DNA from: Sphaerisporangium perillae
GTDB taxonomy: Bacteria; Actinomycetota; Actinomycetes; Streptosporangiales; Streptosporangiaceae
Direction: 5' to 3'
DNA length: 64,000 bases
NCBI RefSeq assembly: GCF_023276435.1
Contig: NZ_JALLPO010000021.1
Coordinates: 103,486-167,485 of the forward strand
Shown here: one piece after another, positions 16,562 to 26,277 of the stretch
Position numbering within the stretch: the stretch's first letter is position 1
Layout of the letters: every line of letters begins with the position of its first letter
Notes under the pieces: model-generated
Seen by the model: the letters and a program-made list of their open reading frames with translations, nothing else
The model's database searches: none
Told to the model about the DNA's origin: nothing
Position numbers and translations under genes: made by a program

Positions 16562-17784
16562 AGCCTCATCCCGAGGAAGCCCCCCACCTGGCCGCCGGCT
16601 TCGCGGTGAGCGAGTCCGACGGTCACGGGGCCTTCGCCGGTCACCTGGGCGACGGCGCGCGCCGGGCCTCGCCGGTTCTGGACATGGACGCCGTCCTGGA
16701 CGACCCGCACACGCGCATCGTCGTGTGCTGCGGCTCGGGTGGCGTGGGGAAGACCACGACGGCGGCGGCCCTCGGCCTGCGGGCGGCCGAGCGCGGCCGG
16801 CGCGTGGTCGTGCTCACCGTCGACCCCGCGCGGCGTCTCGCCCAGTCGATGGGGCTCACCGAGCTGGACAACACCCCGCGCCTGGTCGCCGGCGTCCAGG
16901 GACCGGGCGAGCTGCACGCGATGATGCTCGACATGAAGCGGACGTTCGACGAGATCATCGAGGCGCACGCCGACCCCGAACGCGCGCGGCAGATCCTCAC
17001 CAACCCGTTCTACGAGTCGTTGTCGTCCAGCTTCTCCGGCACGCAGGAATACATGGCGATGGAGAAGCTCGGCCAGCTCCGCCGGTCGGACGAGTGGGAT
17101 CTGATCATCGTCGACACGCCGCCGTCGCGGTCGGCGCTCGACTTCCTCGACGCGCCGGAACGGCTTGGCCGCTTCCTCGACGGGCGGCTGATCAGGATCC
17201 TCATGGCGCCCGCCAAGGCAGGAGGCCGGAGCGCGTTCAAGCTGCTCAACGCCGGTTTCAGCCTGGTCGCGGGCGCGATTACCAAGATCTTGGGCGCGCA
17301 GTTCCTCAAGGACATCCAGACCTTCGTCGGGGCCCTCGACGCCGTCTTCGGCGGGTTCAGGCAGCGGGCGGAGCAGACCTACCGTCTGCTCCAGGCACCC
17401 GGCACCGCGTTCCTCGTCGTGGCCGCGCCGGAACGGGACGCGATGCGGGAGGCCTCGTACTTCGTGGAGCGGCTGGCCGAGGAGAGCATGCCCCTGGCCG
17501 GCCTGGTGGTCAACCGGGTGCACCGCTCCCCCGCGCCGGCCCTCTCGGCCGCTCGCAGCGCCGCCGCCGCGGAGGATCTGGAGTCACGTGGCGAGCATGA
17601 ACTCACGGCCGCCGTGTTGCGGCTTCACGCCGGACGTATGCAGCTCGCCGCGCGCGAGCATCGGGAACAGGAGCACTTCGCGTCGGCCCACCCCACGGTG
17701 CCGATCGCCGAAGTGCTGGCGATGCCGGAGGACGTGCACGATCTCGCGGGTCTACGCCAGATCGGCGAACTCCTCGCATCCTGA
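16558..17784 (+). CDS. ArsA/Get3-like ATPase, second subunit
   Basis: A 408-residue ATPase with P-loop GSGGVGKTTTAAALG and DTPPSRSALDFLDAPERL as switch II. A hydrophobic stretch (LLNAGFSLVAGAITKILGAQ) could form the client-binding groove seen in Get3 proteins. An N-terminal ~50-residue disordered extension precedes the P-loop. It overlaps the first subunit by 4 bp and probably forms a heterodimer with it (Rv3680 position). Clients are unknown. Confidence 0.88.
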   Translation: MKPHPEEAPHLAAGFAVSESDGHGAFAGHLGDGARRASPVLDMDAVLDDPHTRIVVCCGSGGVGKTTTAAALGLRAAERGRRVVVLTVDPARRLAQSMGLTELDNTPRLVAGVQGPGELHAMMLDMKRTFDEIIEAHADPERARQILTNPFYESLSSSFSGTQEYMAMEKLGQLRRSDEWDLIIVDTPPSRSALDFLDAPERLGRFLDGRLIRILMAPAKAGGRSAFKLLNAGFSLVAGAITKILGAQFLKDIQTFVGALDAVFGGFRQRAEQTYRLLQAPGTAFLVVAAPERDAMREASYFVERLAEESMPLAGLVVNRVHRSPAPALSAARSAAAAEDLESRGEHELTAAVLRLHAGRMQLAAREHREQEHFASAHPTVPIAEVLAMPEDVHDLAGLRQIGELLAS

Positions 17785-17802
17785 TGATCATGATGGTGGA
17801 CT

Positions 17803-17832
17803 CTGGTGACGCGAATGAGGGGCCGTCACCAG
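17803..17832. terminator. Hairpin between convergent ATPase and whiB genes
   Basis: Perfect 9-bp stem CTGGTGACG (17803-17811)/CGTCACCAG (17824-17832). An alternative overlapping stem pairs GAGGGGC with GCCCCTC. It lies between two convergent genes, so it can act on both strands. Confidence 0.6.
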
Positions 17833-17885
17833 CCCCTCGCGCGCGATGAAGGGCGCGAGGCGATGTCCCGCCTCCGCCCCTGAAC

Positions 17886-18182
17886 TCAGCCGGCAATCAG
17901 CTCGTTGGTCCGCTCGTACTCTTCCTTCGCGACCTCCAGCAGGTCACGCCAGGAAGTGACATCCGGCCGCCGCCGGAGCAGCGCTCGCCGCTCCCGCTCG
18001 GTCATCCCGCCCCAGACCCCGAACTCGATGCGATTGTCCAGTGCATCCGCGAGGCATTCGGTACGGACCGGGCATCCTCGGCAGATGAGCTTCGCCCTGT
18101 TCTGGGCGGCACCCTGGACGAACAACGCGTCAGGATCCGCACCCCGACAGGCGGCACGGGAGGTCCAATCCGTGATCCACAT
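17886..18182 (-). CDS. whiB4: WhiB-family iron-sulfur regulator (WhiB4-like)
   Basis: A 98-residue WhiB protein. Four cluster cysteines are present (AACRGADPD, then LICRGCPVRTEC) followed by the GVWGGMTERERR turn. The basic C-terminal tail is KEEYERTNELIAG. The position between the Get3-like pair and ponA2 is that of Rv3681c/whiB4, a redox-responsive regulator. ATG 18182 is preceded by a G-rich stretch. Divergent from ponA2; the 270 bp between them presumably holds both promoters. Confidence 0.92.
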   Translation of the reverse strand: MWITDWTSRAACRGADPDALFVQGAAQNRAKLICRGCPVRTECLADALDNRIEFGVWGGMTERERRALLRRRPDVTSWRDLLEVAKEEYERTNELIAG

Positions 18183-18451
18183 TTCGACCCCACTCCCCTA
18201 TAGGTGGTCAGTCGTCACTTGGCGGCCGACGGGCGCGGGCGTCGAGCCTCCTTATTCAGTTGCCGCAGAGGAGAACGTACGCAACCAGACGTTCGGACCG
18301 ACAGACCCCGGGCGGGTCAATTTCACACATGGTCATGTCAGGCCATGTGGCCGGGAATGACTAGTCATCCCCGTCGCGGGTAGCGGGCGAGTCAATGCGA
18401 AATGGGCTTTGGGTACCTATTGGGTCAGTGGTTCGGCATACTCTTGGACTC

Positions 18452-20716
18452 GTGCAAGCTCAAGGCAAAGGCAACGGGTCCGCAGTAGGGAATCTCGTAC
18501 GGCTGATCGCAGCCGCCGTCGCCGCGGGTGTGCTGGCCGCGGCGATCGCGCTGCCTGCCGTCGGCGGAGCCGGCGTGGGGGTCAAGAGCGCCTCAGACGT
18601 GCTCAACCTCAACCCTGAGGACCTCAACGAACCGGATCTTCCCGAGAAGACGGAGATCCGCGACGCCAGCGGCAAGCTCATCGCACAGTTCTACTACCAG
18701 AACCGCGAGTCGGTTCCCCTGGAGAAGGTCGCTCCCGTCATGCGCGAGGCGATCATCTCCATCGAGGACTTCCGCTTCTACGAGCACGGCGCCCTCGACC
18801 TCGAAGGCTTCGCACGCGCCATGATGAAGAACTTCCAGTCCGGCGGCGTCTCCCAGGGTGGCTCCTCGATCACCCAGCAGTACGTAAAGCAGGTGCTGCT
18901 CAACAAGGCCGAGACCAAGGAAGAGCAGCTCGCCGCCATCGCGCCGACGGTCTCCCGCAAGCTCAACGAGCTCCGGTACGCCATGGGCATCGAGCAGAAG
19001 TACACCAAGGACGAGATCCTCGAGCGCTACCTCAACATCGCCTACTTCGGCGCCAGCGCGTACGGCATCCAGTCCGCCTCCAAGCGGTTCTTCGACAAGC
19101 CCGCCTCCAAGCTGAACCTCGAGGAGGCGGCCACGCTCGCGGGAGCCGTGCAGAACCCCAACGCGACGGACCCGAACCTCGGCAAGCAGCACAAGGCGGC
19201 CCTGCTGGCCCGCCGCAACACCGTGCTCGACCGCATGGCCGAGCTGAAGAAGATCACTCCTGAGCAGGCCGCGACGGCCAAGGCCAAGAAGCTGGTCTTC
19301 AAGGACATCGACATCCCCGGTGGCTGCGAAGAGAGCGACTACCCGTACTTCTGCATGTACGTCCAGAACGAGATCCGCAACGACTCGCAGTTCGGCAAGA
19401 CCCCGAAGGCCCGCCAGGAGTTCCTCAACCGCGGCGGCCTGACCATCAAGACCACGCTCGACACCAAGATGCAGAAGGCCGCCGACAAGGCCATCAAGCA
19501 GTGGGTCAACGCCTCCGACAAGCCGGTCGCCGCCGAGGCCCTGGTCGAGCCGGGCACCGGCGCCATCAAGGCCATGGCCGCCAGCCGCAAGTACGGCCGG
19601 AGCAAGAAGAAGAACCAGTCCACCTACAACCTGGTCGCCGACGCCGCGCACGGCGGCGGCACCGGGTTCCAGGCCGGTTCGACGTTCAAGGTCTTCACCC
19701 TCACCACGGCGCTCGAAGAGGGCATGAAGTTCAACGACGGCATCAACTCCGGCAGCAGCTTCCAGGCCGGCGGCTACAGCGACTTCAAGAACTGCAAGGG
19801 CGAGAACGTCGGCGACCCCAACCACGTCGCCCACAACTCCGAGGGCGGCGGCGGCTTCAAGACCCTCCAGACCGGCACCTGGGGATCGGTCAACACCTTC
19901 TTCCTGAACCTGGAGAAGAAGGTCGGGCTCTGCGACGTCGTCAAGACCGCCAAGGACCTCGGCATCAAGCGCTCCGACGGTGGCAAGCTGCAGGAAGTCG
20001 AGACCTTCACCCTCGGCGTCAACGAGATGGACCCGGTCACCGTGGCCAGCGCCTACGCGACCTTCGGCGCACGCGGCAAGTACTGCAAGCCGATGGCGAT
20101 CACCGCGATCACCGACCGCAACGGCAAGACGACCGAGTTCAAGCCGTCCTGCAAGCAGGCGATCGAGGAGGAGGTCGCCGACGCGGTCAGCGACATCCTC
20201 TCGGGCGTGTTCACCAAGGGCACGATGCGGGGCGTCGGCGGCATCGGCCGGGACGCCGCCGGCAAGACCGGCACCACCGACGGCTCCATGACCGCCTGGT
20301 TCGCCGGGTACACCCCCGACCTCGCCGCAGCCGTCAGCCTCGGCGACCCGCGCGGGTCCTACACCCACCCGCTGCGCGGCGTGACCATCGGCGGCCGCTA
20401 CTACGGCGAGGTGTTCGGCGCCACCATCTCCGGCCAGATCTGGAAGGCCACGATGCTGAGCGCCCTGGCCAACATCGAGCCTTCCTCCTTCACTCCACCG
20501 GACATGAGCCGCTTCGGTGGCTGCAGCGCCGGCTGCGCGCCCAAGCGTCCCCGGAAGGACCCGATCGCGAACGACGGCACCGGCTACCCCGTTCCCAACG
20601 ACAACGGCCAGGGCCCGGACCTCGGCAACCCGGACAACAACCACGGCAACCGCGGCGGCGGGAACGGCCGCGGAACCGACCCCGTCACCGTCGTCCCCAC
20701 CGCCCCCGCCGGCTGA
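18452..20716 (+). CDS. ponA2: Class A penicillin-binding protein (PonA2-like)
   Basis: A 754-residue bifunctional murein synthase. A cytoplasmic N-terminus leads into one TM helix (about 10-35). The GT51 domain has EDFRFYEHGALD and GGSSITQQYVKQ. The transpeptidase domain has STFK (Ser about 409), SVN and KTGTT. The C-terminus is a Gly/Asn/Pro-rich tail; unlike mycobacterial PonA2 I see no PASTA domain. TACTCT lies 7 nt before GTG 18452, implying a leaderless start; an upstream ATG at 18395 would add 19 residues across this promoter. A 15-bp terminator follows. Confidence 0.93.
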   Translation: MQAQGKGNGSAVGNLVRLIAAAVAAGVLAAAIALPAVGGAGVGVKSASDVLNLNPEDLNEPDLPEKTEIRDASGKLIAQFYYQNRESVPLEKVAPVMREAIISIEDFRFYEHGALDLEGFARAMMKNFQSGGVSQGGSSITQQYVKQVLLNKAETKEEQLAAIAPTVSRKLNELRYAMGIEQKYTKDEILERYLNIAYFGASAYGIQSASKRFFDKPASKLNLEEAATLAGAVQNPNATDPNLGKQHKAALLARRNTVLDRMAELKKITPEQAATAKAKKLVFKDIDIPGGCEESDYPYFCMYVQNEIRNDSQFGKTPKARQEFLNRGGLTIKTTLDTKMQKAADKAIKQWVNASDKPVAAEALVEPGTGAIKAMAASRKYGRSKKKNQSTYNLVADAAHGGGTGFQAGSTFKVFTLTTALEEGMKFNDGINSGSSFQAGGYSDFKNCKGENVGDPNHVAHNSEGGGGFKTLQTGTWGSVNTFFLNLEKKVGLCDVVKTAKDLGIKRSDGGKLQEVETFTLGVNEMDPVTVASAYATFGARGKYCKPMAITAITDRNGKTTEFKPSCKQAIEEEVADAVSDILSGVFTKGTMRGVGGIGRDAAGKTGTTDGSMTAWFAGYTPDLAAAVSLGDPRGSYTHPLRGVTIGGRYYGEVFGATISGQIWKATMLSALANIEPSSFTPPDMSRFGGCSAGCAPKRPRKDPIANDGTGYPVPNDNGQGPDLGNPDNNHGNRGGGNGRGTDPVTVVPTAPAG

Positions 20717-20730
20717 TCACACCAAAACGC

Positions 20731-20768
20731 GAAGTGCCCTCCACATGAACCTTTGTGGAGGGCACTTC
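20731..20768. terminator. 15-bp hairpin terminator after ponA2
   Basis: Perfect 15-bp stem GAAGTGCCCTCCACA (20731-20745) with its complement (20754-20768) and an 8-nt loop. It lies between convergent ponA2 and the yqeY-like gene and can serve both. Confidence 0.9.
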
Positions 20769-20911
20769 AACATCCAGCGGATCGAGAAGGCCACGCCGTG
20801 CGGCCACCGCACGGCCGCCGTGAAGGGCATTTCCCTTTCCATCTCACCGCCCAAGGCGGCCACCCAACGCGAAACAGGCAATGGCCGACTCTGGTCACAC
20901 CACCGACCGTT

Positions 20912-20958
20912 CAGCCCCGCAAGCCGGTCAGCCGGTCAGCCCCGCAAGCCGGTCAGCC
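20912..20958. repeat. Short 25-bp-period direct repeat
   Basis: Two copies of a 22-bp sequence beginning CAGCCCCGCAAGCCGGTCAG at 20912 and 20937, touching the stop codon of the yqeY-like gene. Confidence 0.75.
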
Positions 20959-21408
20959 CGCCAGGCGGGCTCGGACGGCCTGGGCGACCCTGCCGCCCTC
21001 GGCGCGTCCCGCGACCTTGGGGTTGAGGACCTTCATGACCTGGCCCATCGCCCTCGGACCCTCGGCGCCGCTCTCGGCGATGGCCTCCTGGACGAGCCGG
21101 TCGAGCTCCTCGTCGCTCAACTGCGCGGGAAGGTACTCCTCCAGCACCGCCTGCTCGTCCTGCTCCGCCTGCGCCTGCTCGGCGCGGCCCGCGCCGGCGA
21201 ACGCCTCCGACGCCTCCCGGCGCTTCTTGGCCTCCTTGGTCAGCACCTTCACGATCTCCTCGTCGGAGAGCTCGCGCGCCGTCTTGCCCGCGACCTCCTC
21301 GGTGCTGACGGCGGCGAGAGCCATGCGCAACGTCCGGGTACGCACCTCGTCACGCGCCTTCATCGACGTCGTGAGGTCGGCCTTCAGCTTGTCCTTCAGA
21401 GCACTCAT
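20953..21408 (-). CDS. GatB/YqeY-domain protein
   Basis: A 151-residue YqeY-family protein. It has an N-terminal helical domain (MSALKDKLKADLTTSMKARD, RTRTLRMALAAV) and the C-terminal GatB-like helical domain (MGQVMKVLNPKVAGRAEGGRVAQ) that in GatB contacts tRNA. It may assist tRNA-dependent amidation or RNA binding, but the family role is not settled. ATG 21408 was preferred over ATG 21417 by comparison with family N-termini; neither has a strong SD. Confidence 0.88.
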   Translation of the reverse strand: MSALKDKLKADLTTSMKARDEVRTRTLRMALAAVSTEEVAGKTARELSDEEIVKVLTKEAKKRREASEAFAGAGRAEQAQAEQDEQAVLEEYLPAQLSDEELDRLVQEAIAESGAEGPRAMGQVMKVLNPKVAGRAEGGRVAQAVRARLAG

Positions 21409-21542
21409 GACCACCATCTTGCCGTGTCCCCGCACCTCGATCACCGCAATTCCCCCGGTGGGACTCGCGGTCGCGTCCAGCGCACTCGCGCCGAATCCCG
21501 TGTTGGGAGGCAGCACATCGCACCCTCGGGCATCATTGACTC

Positions 21543-22445
21543 GTGAGGAAAGCTGCCGCGATACCCCTGTCCTTGCTCGGCCTTGGCGTTGCCGGGCTCG
21601 GCTACGCCTCGGTGATCGAGCGCAACTGGTTCCGGCTCCGCCGCTTCGACGTGCCGGTGCTGGAGCCCGGGCAGCGGCCGGTGCGCGTCCTGCAGATCTC
21701 CGACCTGCACCTCACGCCCGGGCGCACCCGCCTGATCAACTGGGTCCGGTCCCTGGACGCGCTCAACCCCGACCTCGTGGTCAACACCGGCGACACCCTC
21801 GCCCACCCGGACGCGGTGCCCGCGTATCTGCGCGCGGTCGAGCCCCTGCTGTCCCGTCCCGGGCTGTTCGTCTACGGATCCAACGATCTGTACGCCCCGA
21901 GGCCCAAGAACCCGGCTCGCTACCTCTGGAGCCCTTCCAAGGGGCCTCAGCAGACCATGCCGAACCTCCCCTGGACGGAACTCGGCGCCGGCATGACCGC
22001 CGCGGGCTGGCTCGACGTGAACAACACCACCGCGCGGGTCAAGGTGGGCGACCTCGACGTCTTCGTGGGCGGCATCCACGACTCCCACATCAACCGCGAC
22101 CGGTACGACGAGATCGCCGGCCCCGCCCCGGCCGACGCCGACCTCCGGCTGGGTGTCATGCACTCGCCCGAGCCCCGGAACATGTCCCGGTTCGCCGCCG
22201 ACGGCTACCAACTGCTGCTGGCCGGCCACACGCACGGCGGCCAGCTGTGCATCCCGTTCTACGGCGCTCTGGTGACCAACTGCGGCATCGACCGCGCCCG
22301 GGTGAAGGGGCTGCACCGCCACGAGTCCGCCTGGCTGCACGTCTCCGCCGGCCTCGGCACCTCCCCCTACGCCCCGGTCCGCTTCTCCTGCCCCCCGGAG
22401 GCCACCCTGCTGACCCTCGTCCCCCGCCGCCCCAGCACCACGTGA
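21543..22445 (+). CDS. Metallophosphoesterase (Rv3683/YaeI type)
   Basis: A 300-residue calcineurin-like phosphoesterase. The N-terminal hydrophobic helix (about 3-22) anchors it. The metal motifs are ISDLHLTPG, NTGDTLAH, YGSNDLYAPR (in place of GNHD), VMHSPEP and LAGHTHGGQL. It belongs to the membrane-attached DUF/YkuE-like group, where some members cleave lipid head groups (UDP-diacylglucosamine hydrolase relatives). It ends the conserved block. GTG 21543 lies downstream of CATCATTGACTC with no SD. Confidence 0.88.
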   Translation: MRKAAAIPLSLLGLGVAGLGYASVIERNWFRLRRFDVPVLEPGQRPVRVLQISDLHLTPGRTRLINWVRSLDALNPDLVVNTGDTLAHPDAVPAYLRAVEPLLSRPGLFVYGSNDLYAPRPKNPARYLWSPSKGPQQTMPNLPWTELGAGMTAAGWLDVNNTTARVKVGDLDVFVGGIHDSHINRDRYDEIAGPAPADADLRLGVMHSPEPRNMSRFAADGYQLLLAGHTHGGQLCIPFYGALVTNCGIDRARVKGLHRHESAWLHVSAGLGTSPYAPVRFSCPPEATLLTLVPRRPSTT

Positions 22446-22535
22446 TCTTCCTCTCCCCCGTCCCGCCCAGGGGATGACGCGAGCACCACCAAAGTCCGCT
22501 AGACTCGTGCGAGCACAAGCAAAGCGCCTGTGCAC

Positions 22536-22609
22536 CGGGGTGTAGCGCAGCTTGGCAGCGCGCTTCGTTCGGGACGAAGAGGCCGTGGGTTCAAATCCCG
22601 CCACCCCGA
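22536..22609 (+). tRNA. tRNA-Pro (CGG)
   Basis: Complete 74-nt cloverleaf. Acceptor CGGGGTG/CACCCCG with discriminator A (22609). Anticodon stem CTTCG/CGAAG encloses the loop TTCGGGA, anticodon CGG (reads CCG). The T arm GTGGG-TTCAAAT-CCCGC has one G-T pair. The 3' CCA is not templated (ACCCA follows). Confidence 0.97.
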
Positions 22610-22628
22610 CCCAGAAGTACCAGCTGAG

Positions 22629-22657
22629 AGGCCGGTTCCGATCTTCGGAACCGGCCT
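22629..22657 (+). terminator. 13-bp terminator after tRNA-Pro
   Basis: Perfect 13-bp stem AGGCCGGTTCCGA (22629-22641)/complement (22645-22657) with a 3-nt loop, followed by TCTACG. Confidence 0.9.
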
Positions 22658-22790
22658 TCTACGTCTCCTGAGTGACTAACTGGTGACACGGCTCTTCGAT
22701 CATGCACACACCCATCAATGGGAGCTGCTTTGGGCTCATTGCACGGACTCGGGTGGAGGGCTTGGCGGCTCTGATCGAGGGGCCGGTCTG

Positions 22791-23453
22791 TCAGTGGGAC
22801 GGTGACACCAGGCCCGCATCGTAGGCGATGATGACCAGCTGAACTCGGTCGCGGGCGCCGAGCTTACTGAGCAGGCTCGCCACGTGCGCCTTGGCGGTGC
22901 CCGGGCTGATGTGCAGCTGGGTCGCGATCTCGGCGTTGGACAGACCGCGCCCGACGAGGGTCAGTACTTCCCGTTCCCGCCCGGTGATGTCGCCGAGTTC
23001 GCGTGGCTGGGGGGCGGGGGCGGGCGCCGGCCGGGCGGCGAACTCCTCGATGAGGCGGCGGGTGACGCTGGGCGCGACCAGGGCGTCTCCGGCGGCGACC
23101 ACGTGGATGGCAGCCAGAATGTCCTCCAGCGCCATGTCCTTGACCAGGAACCCGCTCGCCCCGGCACGCAGGGCGGCGTAGACGTTGTCGTCATCGTCGA
23201 AGGTGGTGAGGATGACCACGCGGGCCGCCGGGCAATCTGAGGCGATCATCTGGGTGGCCTCGATGCCGTCCATGCCGGGCATACGGATGTCCATCAGCAC
23301 CACGTCGGGGCTCAGTTCCCTGGCCAGCTGTACGGCCTGGACTCCGGTTCCGGCTTCCCCGGCAACGTCCACGTCCGCCGTTCCGGCGATGACCATGCGC
23401 AGCCCGGCGCGTACCAGCGGCTGGTCGTCGGCGAGTACGACGCGGATCGTCAT
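22791..23453 (-). CDS. NarL/LuxR-type response regulator
   Basis: A 220-residue two-domain regulator. The receiver has DD near 9-10, the phospho-Asp in [12 protein letters not shown] in ILTTFDDD and K in FLVKDMAL. A Pro/Ala linker ([15 protein letters not shown]) leads to a LuxR HTH ([20 protein letters not shown]). ATG 23453 overlaps the kinase stop (ATGA), forming a cognate pair with the kinase. The target is unknown; the truncated ABC ATPase gene divergent from the pair was probably the regulated transporter. Confidence 0.93.
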   Translation of the reverse strand: MTIRVVLADDQPLVRAGLRMVIAGTADVDVAGEAGTGVQAVQLARELSPDVVLMDIRMPGMDGIEATQMIASDCPAARVVILTTFDDDDNVYAALRAGASGFLVKDMALEDILAAIHVVAAGDALVAPSVTRRLIEEFAARPAPAPAPQPRELGDITGREREVLTLVGRGLSNAEIATQLHISPGTAKAHVASLLSKLGARDRVQLVIIAYDAGLVSPSH

Positions 23454-24622
23454 GGCGCCTGCGCCGGGACCGGAAGCCGGGCGGAGACCCGGAAACCGCC
23501 TTCGGGGCGCGACCCCGCGCTGAAGTGGCCGTTGAGCAAGGCGACACGCTCTCTCATGCCGGCGATGCCGTACCCGCTCCCATCGGGGGCGGCATCGCCG
23601 TTCCCGTCGTCGACGACCTCGATGTCCAGTTCCTCACTTCGATAGTCGATCGACACCCGGCAGTTGCGGGTGCGGGCGTGGCGCACCACGTTGGTCACCG
23701 ACTCCTGGATGATGCGGAAAGCGGACTGATCGATGCCGGTGGGGAGAGGGCGCCGTTCGCCCCGCTGGCGCACGTCCACGTGGACACCTGCGGCCGTCGT
23801 CGTCGCGGCCAGCCGATCGATGTCCGCTAGCCCGGCGAACGGGGCCGATTCCACCGGCTCCGATTCGGGCTGGCGGAGCACGCCGAGCATGCGCCGTAGC
23901 CCCTTCAGCGTCTCGCGGCTGGTGGTCTCGATGGCGCTCAGCGCGTCGCGCGCCTGCGCCGGTTGGGTGTCGATCATTCGGCTGCCCGCGCCGGCCTGGA
24001 TCGCGATGATGCCGATGCTGTGGGCGACCATGTCATGCAGTTCGCGGGCGATGCGCAGCCGCTCGGCCGTGACCGCCTGGACGGCGGCTTGCGCGCGCAG
24101 GGCTTCGCCGTACTCGCGTCGCTGGCGGATCGATGCCCCGACCATCCAGGCGACCAGGACGGTCAGGGCGATGAGGGTCGTCAGGGTAAGGAAAGCCGGT
24201 GCGAAGACGCGGTCCTGACCGTCTCTGCTCCACTGGACCAGCTGCCAGACCGCCTCCTGGACGGCCAGTGTGACGGCTGCCGCCGTGATGCCGGCGCGGC
24301 GTGAACGCGTGGCCGTGATGAAGCAGACCATGCTGTCCGCCGCCAGGAGTAGAGGCCAGATCCGTACGGCCGGCTGCTGCAGTGCCGTGGCCGCGACCAG
24401 TTCGGCCAGCATCACCGCGAGAACCGGCGACGGCCGGCGCCGCGCCCACGCGAGGGGCAAAGCCATTGCGATGGTCAGTCCCGCGATGAGCGGCGCCGTG
24501 TCGTGCGTCATCGTGGCGTACAGCATCAGCGCGACCCCGGCCACCGCGCACCATGTGAGCACGGTCCACGCGCCCGGCGGCATCCGTTGCAGCAGTGGCG
24601 GTCGGGGCGGGTTGTCGTGCAC
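23450..24622 (-). CDS. NarL-type sensor histidine kinase
   Basis: A 390-residue membrane kinase. The N-terminal half has four to six TM helices (about 20-165) with little extracytoplasmic domain. HisKA_3 has the phospho-His in [13 protein letters not shown], and the HATPase has [11 protein letters not shown] (N box) and [19 protein letters not shown] (G box). GTG 24622 lies exactly 6 nt after TACGAT, so the transcript is probably leaderless. Such intramembrane-sensing kinases often respond to cell-envelope stress or antimicrobials and pair with an ABC exporter. Confidence 0.92.
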   Translation of the reverse strand: MHDNPPRPPLLQRMPPGAWTVLTWCAVAGVALMLYATMTHDTAPLIAGLTIAMALPLAWARRRPSPVLAVMLAELVAATALQQPAVRIWPLLLAADSMVCFITATRSRRAGITAAAVTLAVQEAVWQLVQWSRDGQDRVFAPAFLTLTTLIALTVLVAWMVGASIRQRREYGEALRAQAAVQAVTAERLRIARELHDMVAHSIGIIAIQAGAGSRMIDTQPAQARDALSAIETTSRETLKGLRRMLGVLRQPESEPVESAPFAGLADIDRLAATTTAAGVHVDVRQRGERRPLPTGIDQSAFRIIQESVTNVVRHARTRNCRVSIDYRSEELDIEVVDDGNGDAAPDGSGYGIAGMRERVALLNGHFSAGSRPEGGFRVSARLPVPAQAP

Positions 24623-24755
24623 GCGTCGATCGTAGCCAGCCGTTTCCTTGCCGGGCATCGGCCTGTGGGCGTATGCCCGTAGGCCACCCTTGCGCTGCCG
24701 AATGCGGCCCGCGGCCAGATGCCGCGCCGGCCTGGCCTGCGGCAACGTTTGCCGG

Positions 24756-25161
24756 GTGATCGAAGTCAATCAACTGACCAAGCGCTACGGTGACGTCCTG
24801 GCCGTGAACGGCCTGACGTTCACGGTGCGGCCCGGGCACGTCACCGGGTTCCTTGGGCCGAACGGCGCCGGCAAGAGCACCACGTTGCGCATGATCCTCG
24901 GCCTGAGCAAGCCCACCGGCGGAACCGCCACCATCGACGGGCACCCGTTCCGGAACCGGAGTGCCGGGCTGCGGCACGTCGGCGCGCTGCTCGATGCAGG
25001 CGACGTCCATGGTGGGCGCACCGCCGCCGCGCATCTGTCCGCGTTGGCCCGCAGCAACGGCCTGCCCCGCCGCCGGGTGGAGGAGGTCTTGCAGGAGGTG
25101 GGGCTGGCCGGGGTGGCGCGGCGCCGCGTCCGCGGGTTCTCTCTCGGCATGCGCCAGCGTG
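24756..25161 (+). pseudogene. ABC transporter ATPase, truncated after signature motif
   Basis: From GTG 24756 the protein runs through Walker A (GPNGAGKSTTLRMILGL) and the Q-loop region to the ABC signature FSLGMRQR, then stops resembling the family at about 25160. It continues with 18 unrelated residues to a stop at 25214. Walker B, the D-loop and the H-loop are lost, so it cannot hydrolyse ATP. The downstream permease is also missing. The break coincides with the end of an integrase remnant on the other strand, so both were cut by one rearrangement. It is divergent from the kinase/regulator pair. Confidence 0.85.
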
Positions 25162-25855
25162 CCGGAGTTCCCTGGGCGTCCACTCCCCCGGATTCATGCC
25201 GTCCGCGCCCTTGATCGCGTTGCGGAAGTCACGCCGGACGTGCGATGGATCGAGCGGCGTCCCCACTTTGGACGCGAACACCAGCCCGTTCTCCTGCCAG
25301 TTCTCCCCCGCGATCTCCCTCTCCCTTTCCTGCTGCTCCCTCTGCCGCTGCAGTGCGTCCAAACAGCGCTTGGACAACAAGGCAAGGGTCCTGCGGAACT
25401 TGCGGGTCTTAGTGTCGCCGCCGGCCCGCACCGAGCGCCAAACAGCCACGTGGGGCGGTATGGGCGGATTAGCGTTCGGGTCGCCTTTCGTATCCAGTGA
25501 TCCCACATCAGCGCCCTGAGTTCTTCCGTCCGCGCTCCGGTGAGCAAGGACAGGACGATTTAGGCGTACATCCGCGAACCCTCGGCTGCCTCCAGTACAG
25601 CTTCCGCCTGAGCCAAAGTAAGAGCCTTCGACGGGCGACCCACCTTCCCCTTAGGGACCGGGCAGAGCGCCACCACATTCCGCTTGACCTTGTCGCGCGC
25701 CATCGCCCGCTTGATCGCCCGATTCAGGCACGAGTGAAGCCCCTGAAGGGTGCGAGCGCTCAGGGTTTTCGCCTTGTCTGCTAGCCACTTGTCCACGTCT
25801 TCCGCGCTGAGATCCCGATGACCCAGTGGCAGGTTCCGCAGCCCGGTGTCTTTGG
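25159..25855 (-). pseudogene. Tyrosine recombinase (integrase) remnant
   Basis: Minus-strand translation gives pieces of a phage-type integrase in different frames. These are a core-binding segment (LPLGHRDLSAEDVDKWLADK, TLQGLHSCLNRAIKRAMARD), LTGARTEELRALMWDH with the first catalytic Arg, VFASKVGTPLDPSHVRRDF, and WTPRELRH with the second Arg/His. A stop after GSRMYA and at least one frameshift separate them. The gene ends abruptly at RELRH (25159), lacking the nucleophile Tyr. Dead; probably the relic of an integrated element. Confidence 0.85.
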
Positions 25856-26110
25856 CGCAGCTCGATATCGGTGAAGCGCAGCTGCGCGCCGGGGTGAGGG
25901 CGCTCCTTGCCGACGATGACCCGCATGCCCTTGGGCCAGGACGACAGATCGAGCATGCCGGTGAGTTCGGCGATCCAGGCGCCGTCGCGGGGTTGCCGGT
26001 CGGCGTCGTAGGCGACCTGGCACACCTCCTCGGGCAGGGCGAGGATCGCGGCGCAGATGTCGTCGGTGCGGTTGAACCCGATGGAGTACTTCAGGCGCCG
26101 GGAACTCACC
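25850..26110 (-). mobile_element. IS1380-type transposase fragment
   Basis: Minus-strand translation includes RLKYSIGFNRTDDICAAI, then AYDADRQPRDGAWIAELTG, MLDLSSWPKGMRVIV and KERPHPGAQLRFTDIE. This is a stretch of about 85 residues typical of the central region of IS1380-family transposases. It ends abruptly at RFTDIE, where the integrase remnant begins (about 25852). No inverted repeats or full catalytic triad remain. Confidence 0.75.
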
Positions 26111-26277
26111 CAGTTCTTGCTGCTTCGAGCCGCGCAGGGGCTTGTCGTGAACCGGTGACACTCTTGACATTGCTTGGTCATAGGAAGCTCTCACGGGATT
26201 CTCACCCGATTCTCATCATTAATCCCTAATGTCACTCACTGCGAGTGTCCGGGAAAATATTCTCAGTGAGGAGACTC

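Noticed and set aside
15557..17784. ArsA-like pair as an arsenic resistance operon
   Set aside because: No arsenite-binding cysteines, no arsB/arsR neighbours; position and sequence fit the Get3-like pair of the conserved block.
18593..20644. A long antisense frame across ponA2
   Set aside because: Shadow of the high-GC coding strand; no start signal and no recognisable protein.
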